Counted from the stretch's first letter, positions 8,424 to 17,504 are shown. The stretch: 64,000 nt of DNA from Caulobacter sp. 17J80-11 (GCF_014349105.1 NZ_JACSJI010000022.1:1-64000); one strand, 5' to 3'. The notes: generated from the letters alone by a model not told the origin. Numbers and translations are program-made.

Positions 8424-10057
8424 TTGGGCGACGTCTCGTCCGGCAGAGGCGGGGCGATGACGCCCACGTTCCAGCCCCACGGCGTGTCGCCGCGGGCGCG
8501 ACGGCGGGCGACCACCTCCTCGTGCAGCTCGTACATGCCCGGCAGGACGTGGCTCTTCGCCTTCGGCATGTCCTCGAAGGACATGTAGGCGCGGCTGTCG
8601 GCGTAGGGCCGCCAGTCCGGCTGGCCGGCGGCGCTGGGCGCGCCGTCGCGCACGAAGCTGGCCCAGTACGCGTTCACGGCGTCGCCGAAGCGGGCCTCCT
8701 CGGCGGTGGCTTCCGGCTTCGGCCAGACGGGCGTGGCCCGGGACATGGTGCCGAAGGCGTACGGGATTTCCGAGGCGTGGAAGCCGTGCAGGCCAGCGCT
8801 GTCGGCGGCCGGGTAGCCGTGGTCGAAGAAGTAGAGGAAGGACGGCTGGCCGATCGCGGCCTGCTTGGCCGCGAGACGCTCCGCAGTCCAGCCGTACATG
8901 GCGTCCCGGGTGGTCGCCAGCATGCTCTCGTCCAGGCTCTCCGTCGCCGGATAAAGGCCCAGGAAGGTGTCGGCCAGCGGACCATAGCCGCGGCGGATGG
9001 CGGCGACGTAGGCAGCGGCGTCGGCCGGGGCCGGCGGCAGCAGGAAGCGCAGGGAGCGGATCTCGCCGCTGTTGAAGCCGGCCATCAGCGGCACGGGCGC
9101 CTGCTGGCCGCGGTCGAACATGTCGACCAGCTGGGCCGGCAGAACCTTGCCGTCGATCGTGCCCCACGGGGCGTAGCCGGCCATCGGGGCCTGGATGGTC
9201 AGGGCGGCGGGGTCGATGGCCCGCAGGCGCGCGATGCCGCGGACTTCCAACTTGTCGGCCAGGGCCAGGCCCGCCTGCTCGGCCGAGGGGGCGCCGAAGC
9301 GCGCCTCGCGCAGCTCCGGCGTGGAGATCATGTAGGCGCTCTGGGCGATCGCCTGGTGGAACAGGCCGCGCGCCTGGGGCGAAGCCATCAGGTACATGAC
9401 GCTGAGCGCCCCGGCGGACTCGCCGGCGACGGTGACCTTTTCAGGGTCGCCGCCGAAGGCCGCGATGTTGCGCTTTACCCAGCGCAGGGCCTCGATCTGG
9501 TCGAGCAGGCCGTAGTTGCCGGACACGTGGTCGGGCGACTCGGCGCTGAGATCCGGATGGGCCAGATAGCCCAGCACGCCCAGGCGGTAGTTGATCGACA
9601 CCACGACGACGCCGCGTTTGGCCAGGGCCGCGCCGTCGTACATCGCCTGGCTGCTGGCCCCGCCGACCAGGGCGCCGCCGTGAATCCAGACCATCACCGG
9701 CGCGTCGCGCGCGTCGGCCGGGGCCCAGACGTTCAGCGAGAGACAGTCCTCGCTCATCTGACCGGTCTGTTCGGTGTAGATGCTGCCGGGGCGGGACGGC
9801 GGCTGATAGCAGACGGGGCCGAATTTGCTGGCGTCGCGCACGCCCTTCCAGGCGGCGGCCGGGACCGGCGGCTTCCAGCGCCGCTGGCCGACCGGCGCCT
9901 CGGCGTAGGGCAGGCCGCGGAACACGTTGACGCCGTCGGCCGCCTGGCCCTTCACGGCCCCGGCGGGGGCGCGGACGACGGGCCCGGGCTCAGCGGCCGC
10001 GGCGGGAACGGCGAAGGCGAGGCTCAGGCTCGCCAGCAGGGCGGCGCGCAGCTTCAT
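8420..10057 (-). CDS. Secreted type-B carboxylesterase
   Basis: A 545-residue alpha/beta hydrolase of the carboxylesterase/cholinesterase family. It has a signal peptide (LRAALLASLSLAFAVPAAAA), the family motifs EDCLSLNVW and MVWIHGGALVGG (oxyanion hole), and the nucleophile elbow GESAGALS, with a GFHASEIPY segment carrying the likely catalytic histidine. Length matches the family. Its start overlaps the MFS stop and its stop overlaps the ligase start by four bases each, so it is embedded in the operon. It likely hydrolyses an ester or lactone in the periplasm or at the surface, giving an acid for CoA activation; the substrate is unknown. Confidence 0.92.
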   Translation of the reverse strand: MKLRAALLASLSLAFAVPAAAAEPGPVVRAPAGAVKGQAADGVNVFRGLPYAEAPVGQRRWKPPVPAAAWKGVRDASKFGPVCYQPPSRPGSIYTEQTGQMSEDCLSLNVWAPADARDAPVMVWIHGGALVGGASSQAMYDGAALAKRGVVVVSINYRLGVLGYLAHPDLSAESPDHVSGNYGLLDQIEALRWVKRNIAAFGGDPEKVTVAGESAGALSVMYLMASPQARGLFHQAIAQSAYMISTPELREARFGAPSAEQAGLALADKLEVRGIARLRAIDPAALTIQAPMAGYAPWGTIDGKVLPAQLVDMFDRGQQAPVPLMAGFNSGEIRSLRFLLPPAPADAAAYVAAIRRGYGPLADTFLGLYPATESLDESMLATTRDAMYGWTAERLAAKQAAIGQPSFLYFFDHGYPAADSAGLHGFHASEIPYAFGTMSRATPVWPKPEATAEEARFGDAVNAYWASFVRDGAPSAAGQPDWRPYADSRAYMSFEDMPKAKSHVLPGMYELHEEVVARRRARGDTPWGWNVGVIAPPLPDETSPK

Positions 10058-11382
10058 GAAGCACCAGCGGTTCGGGTTTGCTCCCGCTTCAGCGCCCGCG
10101 CCAGCGCCAGGAACAGCGCCACCGCGACCGCGTAGAACGGGACGAGGGTGTAGAAGGCCATCTGCAGCGAGTGTTCCGGGTAGCTGGCCCGGAGGAAGTC
10201 GCTGGCCGCGCCGAGGAAGGTCGGGCCCAGGCCCAGGCCGATCAGGTTCATCACCAGCAGCAGCAGGGCGCCGGAGAGCACGCGCTGGCTCGGGCGCACC
10301 TCCTCCTGCACCAGCGCCACCGAGGGCGACAGGTAGAAGTAGTTCAGGAACATCGGCACGATCAGGAACTTGAGCGCGGTCTGCCAGTCCGGCGCCCAGA
10401 CGAAGCCGATGAAGAACGGCACCGCCAGCACCAGGGCCACCGCCGGCAGCAGGGCGTAGGCGCGCTTGGACTTCCTGGCCAGCCAGTCGACCAAGCGGCC
10501 GCCGAGGAAGATGCCGCCCCCGGCGCCGACGCCGACGACCAGGGCGTACCAGACCGCCACCTCCTGCAGGGTCATGCCCTTCTCGCGCATGAGGAAGAGG
10601 GTGGCGAAGTTGAGCAGGGCGTAGGTGACGAACTGGTTCGCGCCGCAGGCAAGCGAGACCAGCAGCAGGACCGGCCGCGTGAAGAACATCCGGCAGGTCT
10701 TCCAGAAGCCTTCCGCCGGAGCCTTCGCCTCGGAGGCGGCGTCGAGGCCGCCGCGGCGCGGCTCGCGCACGGTCATCAGCACGACCAGAGCGGTGACCAC
10801 GCCCACCGCGCCGATGGCGAGGAAGGCGCTGCGCCAGTCGAACGCCGCCGCGATCGAGGCGCCGAAGGCGACGCCCAGAGCCTGGCCGACCGGCGGGCCC
10901 AGATTGAACAGGCCCAGCGCCGTGCCGCGCTTACCCGAGGGGAAGTAGTCGGAGATGATGGCGTAGGAGGGCGGCACGCCGCCGGCCTCGCCCACCCCCA
11001 CCGCCATGCGCGCGCCGACCAGTTGCGGATAGCTGCGGGCCAGGCCGCAGGCGATGGTGGCCGCGCTCCACAGGGCGCAGGCGAAGGCCACCACCCGCAC
11101 CCGATTGGTCCGGTCGGCCAGCCAGCCGACCGGGATCGAGATCAGGCAGTAGAACAACGCGAAATACAGACCGCTGATCAGCCCCAGCTGGCCGTCGGTG
11201 ACGCCGAGCTCGTCCTGGATCGGCTTGGCCAGGATCGACAGCAGCTGCCGGTCCAGGAAGTTCAGGACGTAGACGAAGCCGAGGATGGCCAGGACGAACC
11301 CGGCCCGCCCCCGTCCGGCGGCCGTGCCGGCGACGGGCGCTTGAGCGCCCGTCGCGGCCGGAGTGATCGCGCTCTGGTCCAT
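10054..11382 (-). CDS. MFS transporter (spinster-like)
   Basis: A 442-residue transporter with twelve predicted membrane helices. The segment FLDRQLLSILAKPIQDELG in the first helix region and GWLADRTNRVRV in loop 2-3 are typical of the spinster-like/organic-anion branch of the major facilitator superfamily. It begins three bases after the TonB-receptor stop and ends overlapping the esterase start, so it belongs to the same transcript. Probable role is inner-membrane uptake of the compound, or its hydrolysis product, brought in through the TonB receptor. Direction and substrate are not determinable from sequence. Confidence 0.9.
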   Translation of the reverse strand: MDQSAITPAATGAQAPVAGTAAGRGRAGFVLAILGFVYVLNFLDRQLLSILAKPIQDELGVTDGQLGLISGLYFALFYCLISIPVGWLADRTNRVRVVAFACALWSAATIACGLARSYPQLVGARMAVGVGEAGGVPPSYAIISDYFPSGKRGTALGLFNLGPPVGQALGVAFGASIAAAFDWRSAFLAIGAVGVVTALVVLMTVREPRRGGLDAASEAKAPAEGFWKTCRMFFTRPVLLLVSLACGANQFVTYALLNFATLFLMREKGMTLQEVAVWYALVVGVGAGGGIFLGGRLVDWLARKSKRAYALLPAVALVLAVPFFIGFVWAPDWQTALKFLIVPMFLNYFYLSPSVALVQEEVRPSQRVLSGALLLLVMNLIGLGLGPTFLGAASDFLRASYPEHSLQMAFYTLVPFYAVAVALFLALARALKREQTRTAGAS

Positions 11383-11385
11383 GAC

Positions 11386-13671
11386 TTAGAAGTCGTAGCT
11401 CAGCCGCACGCCGAAGGTCCGGGGACGGACGGTCGCGGAGCGGTTGGCCAGGAAGGCTTCCGGGTGGACGTAGGAGATCGACCGGTCATCGAAGAGGTTC
11501 TCGACATAGGCCCCGACAGTGACCTGATCGAAGGCCACGGCGAAGGTCGAATTGACGACCTCGTAGGCTTCGGTGCGGCCGTAGGTCGGGCTCGGCACCG
11601 GCGGGCTCTTGCCCGCGACGTTCGGGAAGGAGCTGTTGTAGGCGCCGACGTGCTGGGCGACGATTGAGAAGTTCGCCTCAGCCTCCGGGGTGATGAACCA
11701 GCGGTAGCCGATGAAGGCCGAGCCCTGGACTTGCGGGAAGGCCAGCCGCCAGTCGTCGACGGCGCCGGAGATCGCCGCTTCTTGCGGCGACAGGTCGGTG
11801 ACCCGGGCGTCGTTCAGCGACAGGTTCAGACCCAGGGTCAGGCCCTCGGTCGGGGTGGCCACGACTTCAGCCTCGATCCCCTTGCTGACCGCGCCGCCGA
11901 TGTTGGTGGCGAACTGCACCGAGTCGGAAACGCGGTTGGCTTGGACCTGGATGTTGCTCCAGTCGATCCAGTAGGCGGCCAGGCTGGCGTTCAGCTTGCC
12001 ATCGAACCAGCGCCCCTTGGCCCCGATCTCGTAGTTGATCAGGTCGTCGGAAGTCGCGCCGAACGGGATGATCAGATCGCTCGGGTCGATCACGCTGGGG
12101 CGCCCGCCGAAGCCGTTGATCACCGGAGTGCGGAAGCCGGTCGACACGGTCGCGTAGGTCGTCAGGTTGGTCGACGGCTTGTACGACAGGCTGAGCTTCC
12201 AGGACGGCCCCTTTTCCTTGGCCACCAGGCCCTCGGCCGGCGCGATCGGGGTTACGGTCAGCGGTCCCGGCCCGAAGAACGGGTAGTACAGGGCACGGAC
12301 CAGATAGTTGCTGTTGTAGCCGCCTTCGGTGAAGCCCTGGGCGTCGGTCGAGCCGTAGCGCAGGCCGCCGGTCAGCCACCACTGGTCGTTGAAATGGTAG
12401 ACCAGTTCGCCGAACAGCGCCTTCTCATGCGAGATGAAGTGCGTGTACTGGCGCTGGTAGTACTCGTCCGGCAGGCCCGTGAGGCCGTGAGACGCCAGGA
12501 ACTCCGGCGTGGAGCGGTAGAAGTAGTCCACGTCCAGACGGCGATCGAGGTAGAAGCCGCCGATCACCCAGTCCCAGTCGCCGCCCGGGTCGGAGACCAG
12601 ACGCGCCTCCTCCACGAAGGTGTCCTGATAGGCGTCGGCGTCGAGCGCGAAGGCGATTGCTCCGCCGAAGGTGCCGGCCAGGTCGACGTAGAACTTCTGG
12701 TCGAAGCTGGAATAGGTCGAGGAGCTGGTGAAGCGCGCCCCGTCGAACTGGTAGTCGACCGTGGCGTTGTAGGTCGTCAGATCACCGACGAAGAGGTCGG
12801 GACGATCGGAGACCCGCTTGTCGCGGCCGAGCGCCGGGTTGACCAGCGAGGAGTCCTTCGGGTCGCTGTACTCGTGCGAGGCCTGCAGGTTGATCGACAG
12901 CCGGTCGGTCGGCTGCCACAGCAGGCTGGCGCGGCCGCCCCAGTCCTTCAGGGTGTTCGAGTTGTCGACGCCGGTGCCGAGGTTGTCGATGTAGCCTTCC
13001 TCGTCGCGGTAGAAGCCGACCACGCGCAGGCCCAGCTTGTCCTGGATGATCGGCGTGTTGAGCATCACGTTGTAGCGCTGGCGCAGCGAGTCCTCGCCGA
13101 CCATGCCGAGGTCGACCAGCACCTTGCCGCCGAACTCGTCCAGGTCGGGCTTGTGGTTGAGGATGCGCAGGGCGCCCGACAGGGAGCCCGAGCCGAACAG
13201 CGTGCCCTGCGGGCCGCGCAGGAACTCCACGCGCTCCACGTCGAACAGGTTCGGGTCGACCACCGTGGTGTTGCCGATGGTCGAGATCGGCAGTTCGTCG
13301 ATATAGACCGCCACCGTGCTCTGCAGGTTGGCGCCGTAGCCGTTCGTGGCGATGCCGCGGGCGGTGAAGTTGTTGAAGTTGGCGGTGGCCCGGTTCAGCA
13401 CCGCGCCCGGCGTCTGGCGCGCCAGGCCCTCGTAGCCGACGATGCCCTGGGCGGTCAGTTCCTTCTGCGAAAAGGCCGTGATGCTGAGCGGCACGTCCTG
13501 CAGGCGCTCGTCGCGACGGGTGGCGGTGACGATCACTTCGCCGAGGTCGCTGGCCTCGTCGGCCTTTTCCGTGGCCGGAGCATCGGCCGCCGGCGTGCTC
13601 TGGGAAAACGCGGGCGAGGCGAAGGCCAAGGTGGCGGCGGCGCACGCGGTCGCGAGTAGAACGCTCTTCAT
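11386..13671 (-). CDS. TonB-dependent outer-membrane receptor
   Basis: A 761-residue receptor for energised outer-membrane uptake. It has a signal peptide ending near SPAFSQ, a TonB-box-like DLGEVIVTATRR near residue 45, a plug domain (DVPLSITAFSQKEL through VERVEFLRGPQGTLFGSGSLSGALRI) and a 22-strand barrel ending in the terminal aromatic SYDF. There is no N-terminal signalling extension, so it is not a FecA-type transducer. It is the first gene of the esterase operon and is preceded by a palindromic operator. Many such receptors in Caulobacterales and sphingomonads import plant-derived or polymeric carbon compounds rather than iron; catabolic partners here support that. Confidence 0.95.
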   Translation of the reverse strand: MKSVLLATACAAATLAFASPAFSQSTPAADAPATEKADEASDLGEVIVTATRRDERLQDVPLSITAFSQKELTAQGIVGYEGLARQTPGAVLNRATANFNNFTARGIATNGYGANLQSTVAVYIDELPISTIGNTTVVDPNLFDVERVEFLRGPQGTLFGSGSLSGALRILNHKPDLDEFGGKVLVDLGMVGEDSLRQRYNVMLNTPIIQDKLGLRVVGFYRDEEGYIDNLGTGVDNSNTLKDWGGRASLLWQPTDRLSINLQASHEYSDPKDSSLVNPALGRDKRVSDRPDLFVGDLTTYNATVDYQFDGARFTSSSTYSSFDQKFYVDLAGTFGGAIAFALDADAYQDTFVEEARLVSDPGGDWDWVIGGFYLDRRLDVDYFYRSTPEFLASHGLTGLPDEYYQRQYTHFISHEKALFGELVYHFNDQWWLTGGLRYGSTDAQGFTEGGYNSNYLVRALYYPFFGPGPLTVTPIAPAEGLVAKEKGPSWKLSLSYKPSTNLTTYATVSTGFRTPVINGFGGRPSVIDPSDLIIPFGATSDDLINYEIGAKGRWFDGKLNASLAAYWIDWSNIQVQANRVSDSVQFATNIGGAVSKGIEAEVVATPTEGLTLGLNLSLNDARVTDLSPQEAAISGAVDDWRLAFPQVQGSAFIGYRWFITPEAEANFSIVAQHVGAYNSSFPNVAGKSPPVPSPTYGRTEAYEVVNSTFAVAFDQVTVGAYVENLFDDRSISYVHPEAFLANRSATVRPRTFGVRLSYDF

Positions 13672-13753
13672 ATTGTCCCCCCTTGCAGCGCCGATCTTTT
13701 TTTACGCCGGGCTGTCACGCTCACGATGCAACTGCAAAGCTGGACCTGTCAAC

Positions 13754-13775
13754 ACTCACTATCGTGCGTGTGAAT
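13754..13775. promoter_or_regulatory. Operator upstream of the TonB-receptor operon
   Basis: This 22-base site matches the palindrome at 6023-6044 in 16 positions, with the same arm spacing (ACTCACTA, six bases, GTGTGAAT). It lies 83 bases upstream of the receptor ATG. Conservation of the arms and divergence of the spacer argue for a shared regulator, most simply the TetR protein encoded at 6097-6789. Confidence 0.6.
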
Positions 13776-13867
13776 GTTTTGCGCGAACGTTGCTCAGTCG
13801 TCGCAAAGCGAGAGCAGACAAGGGAGAAGTCGGGCGGCGACCGGCCGCCGCGACGCCCTGACGGGGC

Positions 13868-14470
13868 TCAGCGCACGAAGCGCAGCCGGATTTCCGAGGC
13901 GCGGCCGTCCTGGTCGGCGGCCGCTTCAACCCGCACGCCGAACTCGCGGGCGCGCGCCGTGACGCCCATGGCGGCGCGCCGGCCGCCGTCGCGGCCCTGC
14001 TCCAGGCTGAAGTCGGTCCGGGGCAGATGCGCCACTCCGAGTTCGGATCGCAGCGCCAGCGCCTCACCCTCCGGCGTCCAGTCCACCGTGGGCGACAGGC
14101 TGACGAAGTCGCGCTTGGGCAGCAGGCCGACCGGGGCGCGCCAGCTGAACCCCAGGTCCACCTGCGGCTGGTCGCCCGACCAGCGGACCCCGCCTTCGGC
14201 CGTCCCGGCGCGCAATCGGGTCCAGACCGCCGGATCGCGGAGGTCCTGGCCCTCGACCCCGGAGGCGAAGCCGCCCGAGCGGCCGCCCATCCACCAGTCG
14301 CCGGAAAATCCGAGGGCGTAGGATTCGAGCGCGCCGTCATGGGCCGAGACGCTGGCCGAGGGCGTCGCGACCTTCACGCCGTCCGCACACGCCGGCCCCG
14401 CGGCCAAGAGGGCCAAAGCGGTCAGAACGGCGAAGCCGCTAAACGTTCCTGCTCGGTCGATCCGGTTCAC
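13868..14470 (-). CDS. Predicted exported protein of unknown function
   Basis: From the GTG at 14470, with GGGGGAGG just upstream, the frame gives 200 residues. The N-terminus is a signal peptide (TFSGFAVLTALALLAAGPACA). The mature part alternates hydrophobic and polar residues (ESYALGFSGDWWMGG, PQVDLGFSWRAPVGL, ASEIRLRFVR) and ends in a strand with an arginine-rich tip, suggesting a small beta-rich envelope protein. I do not recognise the family. It is separated from AlkB by about 40 bases and read in the same direction; a functional link is not evident. Confidence 0.6.
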   Translation of the reverse strand: MNRIDRAGTFSGFAVLTALALLAAGPACADGVKVATPSASVSAHDGALESYALGFSGDWWMGGRSGGFASGVEGQDLRDPAVWTRLRAGTAEGGVRWSGDQPQVDLGFSWRAPVGLLPKRDFVSLSPTVDWTPEGEALALRSELGVAHLPRTDFSLEQGRDGGRRAAMGVTARAREFGVRVEAAADQDGRASEIRLRFVR

Positions 14471-14511
14471 GGCGCCTCCCCCGAGCACCGGTACGGAGAA
14501 TCGGGGCGCAA

Positions 14512-15123
14512 TCAAGGCGACCCGGCGACACGGCCGCCCGCGTCCCCGCGAAGTCGGCGGAAGGTGATCGAGTAGCGCAGGCCCCCGACCGGAGGCAGGC
14601 TGTGCTCCCACGCGTAGCGGGCCGGGCCGGCCAGCACGTAGAGCGAGCGCGGCTCGACGGTCAGCGACGCCCGCTCCCAGCCGCGCCCGCCAGGACGCCG
14701 GAAGCGGAGCAGGCCGGGCGCCAGCAACGACACCCCGACCACCTCGGCGAACTCCGGGCGGTCCTTGTGCCAGCCGATGGCCGCGCCGGGCGGATATTGG
14801 GTGACGAGCGCCTGCTGCAGGTCGGCGGCGGTCAGGCCTGCGGCTTCGGCGGCGCGGACGCGCAGCGGCTTAAGGAAGTCGGGGATCGGCGCGGCGGGGC
14901 GCAGGCCGCCCGCCGTGAAATCGTAGCGCCAGCCGAACGAGACCACCTGGCGCTTGCCCAGGTAGCCGCGGAACTCGAAGGGCGCGAAGGCCAGCTCGGC
15001 CAGACGGGCGGCGAGCCGCGCCTCTTCGTCAGGCGTCAGGACCTCGGGCCGATAAACGAAGCCTTCCGGCAGGGCGGGCGGCGAAGGCGTCAGTTGAAAC
15101 AGACCGGGCTGGGTCGAAGCCAT
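14512..15123 (-). CDS. alkB: AlkB-like Fe(II)/2-oxoglutarate-dependent dioxygenase
   Basis: A 203-residue protein of the AlkB fold, which removes methyl groups from alkylated nucleic acid bases by oxidative demethylation. Iron ligands fit H119 and D121 (GWHKDRPEF) and H174 (WEHSLPP); 2-oxoglutarate contacts fit R183 and R189 (RYSITFRR). Length agrees with bacterial AlkB homologues of the short class. The ATG at 15123 opens MASTQPGLFQL. There is no ada gene nearby, so control by the adaptive response is not suggested. A protein rather than nucleic acid substrate cannot be excluded for this branch. Confidence 0.85.
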   Translation of the reverse strand: MASTQPGLFQLTPSPPALPEGFVYRPEVLTPDEEARLAARLAELAFAPFEFRGYLGKRQVVSFGWRYDFTAGGLRPAAPIPDFLKPLRVRAAEAAGLTAADLQQALVTQYPPGAAIGWHKDRPEFAEVVGVSLLAPGLLRFRRPGGRGWERASLTVEPRSLYVLAGPARYAWEHSLPPVGGLRYSITFRRLRGDAGGRVAGSP

Positions 15124-15209
15124 ACGAAGACAACGTCGTTCCGCGCCGCCCGCTTCCGCAGCTGGGGCGGGCGTGACTAAGATGGGCGTAATAGCGGGGG
15201 ATCCAACGA

Positions 15210-16760
15210 ATGCGCATTCTCACCGGAGCGGCGATCGCGCTGGCCATGTACTGCGGCGCCGGCGCGGCGGCCGCCCAAACCAAGGCCCAGACCCCGCCGA
15301 AGACGTCGGCGCAGGCACCCCAGCCGCAGGAGCACGACTTCGTCGTGCGCGACTTCCGCTTCGCCTCGGGCGAGACCCTGCCGGAACTCAGGCTGCACTA
15401 CACCACGCTCGGCGAGCCCAGGCGCGACAAGAGCGGCCGGATCGTCAACGCAGTCATGGTGCTGCACGGCACCGGCGGCACGGGCCAGCAGTTCCTGCGG
15501 CCCCAGTTCAAGGACGTGCTGTTCGCGCCCGGCGGCCTGCTGGATCCGGCGAAGTACTACATCATCCTCCCCGACGGCATCGGTCACGGGAAGTCGTCCA
15601 AGCCCAGCGACGGCCTGCACGCGCGCTTCCCGTCCTACGACTACGACGACATGGTCGCCGCCCAGCACGCCCTGCTGACCCAGGGCCTGGGCGTGGACCG
15701 CCTGCGGCTACTGGCCGGCACCTCGATGGGCTGCATGCACGCGTTCGTCTGGGCCGAGACCTATCCGACCTTCTCCGACGCCCTGATGCCGCTGGCCTGC
15801 CAGCCAACCCAGATCGCCGGGCGCAACCGGCTGTGGCGCAAGATGGCCATGGACGCCATCCGCCAGGACCCGGCCTGGAAGGGCGGCGAGTACACCCAGC
15901 AGCCGATGGCCGGCCTGCGCACCGCCCAGGACCTGCTGATCCTGGCCGGCTCGGCGACCATCCCGCTGCAGGACGCGGCGCCGACCCGGGACGCGGCCGA
16001 CAAGTACCTGGACGAGCGGTTCAACGCCGCCATCGGCGCGCTCGACGCCAACGACCTGCTCTACCAGCTGAACGCCTCGCGCAATTACGACCCGTCGGCG
16101 AAGCTGGAGACCATCACCGCGCCGGTGACCTGGGTGAATTCGGCCGACGACTTCATCAACCCGCCGGAGCTGGGCATCGCCGAGCGCGAGGCCAAGCGGA
16201 TCAAGAACGGCCGCTACGTGCTGATCCCGGCCGGCCCGGACGGCAAGGGCCACGGCACCCACACCTGGGCGGTGTTCTGGAAGGACGAACTGGCGGCCCT
16301 GCTGGCCCGCTCGGAGCCCGGCGCCGACCCGGCCCCGGTCTGGGACCAGGTCGCCGGCGAGCGCGAGTTCCTGACCATCAACGCCGGCCTCCCCGGCGTC
16401 GTGAGCCTGCCCGGCCTGCAGTACAAGGTGCTGAGGTCGGGCCCGGCCGACGGGGCGCGCCCGCTGCGCAGCGACGACGTCACCGTGCGCTATGTCGGCC
16501 GCTTCCTGAACGGCCAGGTGTTCAACACCTCGCCGGGCGACGGCGCCGAGACCACCACCTTCCCGCTGCAGAAGCTGATCCCCGGCTGGATCGCCAGCCT
16601 GCAGCGCATGCGCCCGGGCGACGTGTGGGAGCTCTACATCCCCGCCCACCTGGCCTACGGCTCGACCGGCAAGGCCTACATCCCGGCCGACAGCACCCTG
16701 GTGTTCCAGGTCGAGCTCGTCTCGAGCGCACCGCACGTCGAGGAAGCGGCGAAGAAGTAG
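15210..16760 (+). CDS. Exported alpha/beta hydrolase fused to an FKBP-type prolyl isomerase
   Basis: A 516-residue fusion. After a signal peptide (residues 1-22, ending AAAAQ) comes an alpha/beta hydrolase of the homoserine O-acetyltransferase-like (MetX) fold, residues about 40-375. It has oxyanion region HGTGGTG, nucleophile elbow GTSMGCMHA (Ser172), acid candidates Asp313/Asp314 (NSADDF) and His348 or His351 (GHGTHTW). Residues about 400-510 form an FKBP domain with YVGRFLNGQVF, LIPGW, LAYGSTG and FQVELV. The usual FD pair of the FKBP pocket is FN here, so isomerase activity may be reduced. Start is supported by GGGGGATC upstream. It stands alone, divergent from AlkB. Hydrolase chemistry is confident, substrate unknown. 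Confidence 0.88.
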   Translation: MRILTGAAIALAMYCGAGAAAAQTKAQTPPKTSAQAPQPQEHDFVVRDFRFASGETLPELRLHYTTLGEPRRDKSGRIVNAVMVLHGTGGTGQQFLRPQFKDVLFAPGGLLDPAKYYIILPDGIGHGKSSKPSDGLHARFPSYDYDDMVAAQHALLTQGLGVDRLRLLAGTSMGCMHAFVWAETYPTFSDALMPLACQPTQIAGRNRLWRKMAMDAIRQDPAWKGGEYTQQPMAGLRTAQDLLILAGSATIPLQDAAPTRDAADKYLDERFNAAIGALDANDLLYQLNASRNYDPSAKLETITAPVTWVNSADDFINPPELGIAEREAKRIKNGRYVLIPAGPDGKGHGTHTWAVFWKDELAALLARSEPGADPAPVWDQVAGEREFLTINAGLPGVVSLPGLQYKVLRSGPADGARPLRSDDVTVRYVGRFLNGQVFNTSPGDGAETTTFPLQKLIPGWIASLQRMRPGDVWELYIPAHLAYGSTGKAYIPADSTLVFQVELVSSAPHVEEAAKK

Positions 16761-16766
16761 GCTCGC

Positions 16767-17504
16767 TTAGGCCGCGGCGGCGACCTCCAACGCACGCTTG
16801 GCAGCATCCCGCGCAATCGAGATAGCCTCACCAAATTCGGCGGGGATGTCAGGCTTATAATAGTATCGAGCGTGTCGGTGGTGGTTCGCCGTTGCCCGAG
16901 CGATTTCGTATCGCTCGGGATCGCTCTCCAACCTAGCCTTAAGGGCTGATTTGCCCCCACAGAGCTTTTCGGCCAGCTCGAAGACTTTGTAGACTTCGTA
17001 CCAGTTTCCGGCACGGCCGACCTGGGCAAGCAGGTCGGCCACAAGCTCTGCTCGATCAAGAGTGGATGCATCCACTGCGCCCGCAGCTTCATTCAACTTC
17101 TGCGCATCCGACCTCGCCGGCGGAGGCGGCGGGACTAGCGCTCCTTCTGGGCCGCTGACGATCAGATCAACGACCGCTCCCCGCATCCTGAACCGCCCCG
17201 ATTGCACTTCAAGGAAGTGATGTAGGCGATGGTGCCCTTGCACAAACTCGACAACAGCACCGACCTGCACGGGCTCAGAACCCCGCGCCAGCGCCATGGC
17301 GCCATTCAGACGCTCAACGAGCGACTTCGCCCGCGCCCGAGCCTCAGACGCGTCCGCAGAGCTCGCAAAAATCGAACTCCTAAGGACGTACAGCGGACTC
17401 TGGTCTTCTATAACTTCGACCCACGGATCGAACGGCTGCCGGAGTTCTTCCTGCCAGTCGAGCAGATCAAAATCATGCCCCACTAGGCGAACGCCCCATG
17501 CCAT
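16767..17504 (-). CDS. Hypothetical protein, lower GC than neighbours
   Basis: A 245-residue protein I do not recognise. Residues 1-120 look beta-rich with several tryptophans; a proline hinge (VPPPPPAR, near 125) leads to a mostly helical C-terminal half containing the basic, histidine-rich stretch TANHHRHARYYYKP. No signal peptide or membrane helix is seen. The gene has visibly more A and T and less biased third codon positions than the roughly 70% GC surroundings, suggesting recent transfer. A perfect 10-bp inverted repeat with a five-base loop lies inside the coding sequence at 16895-16919. It ends six bases from the hydrolase-FKBP stop (convergent). Confidence 0.65.
   Translation of the reverse strand: MAWGVRLVGHDFDLLDWQEELRQPFDPWVEVIEDQSPLYVLRSSIFASSADASEARARAKSLVERLNGAMALARGSEPVQVGAVVEFVQGHHRLHHFLEVQSGRFRMRGAVVDLIVSGPEGALVPPPPPARSDAQKLNEAAGAVDASTLDRAELVADLLAQVGRAGNWYEVYKVFELAEKLCGGKSALKARLESDPERYEIARATANHHRHARYYYKPDIPAEFGEAISIARDAAKRALEVAAAA

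Noticed and set aside
13774-14321. Plus-strand frames antisense to the predicted exported protein
   Set aside because: Low-complexity Arg/Pro/Ser translations without start signals; the minus-strand frame has a signal peptide and RBS.
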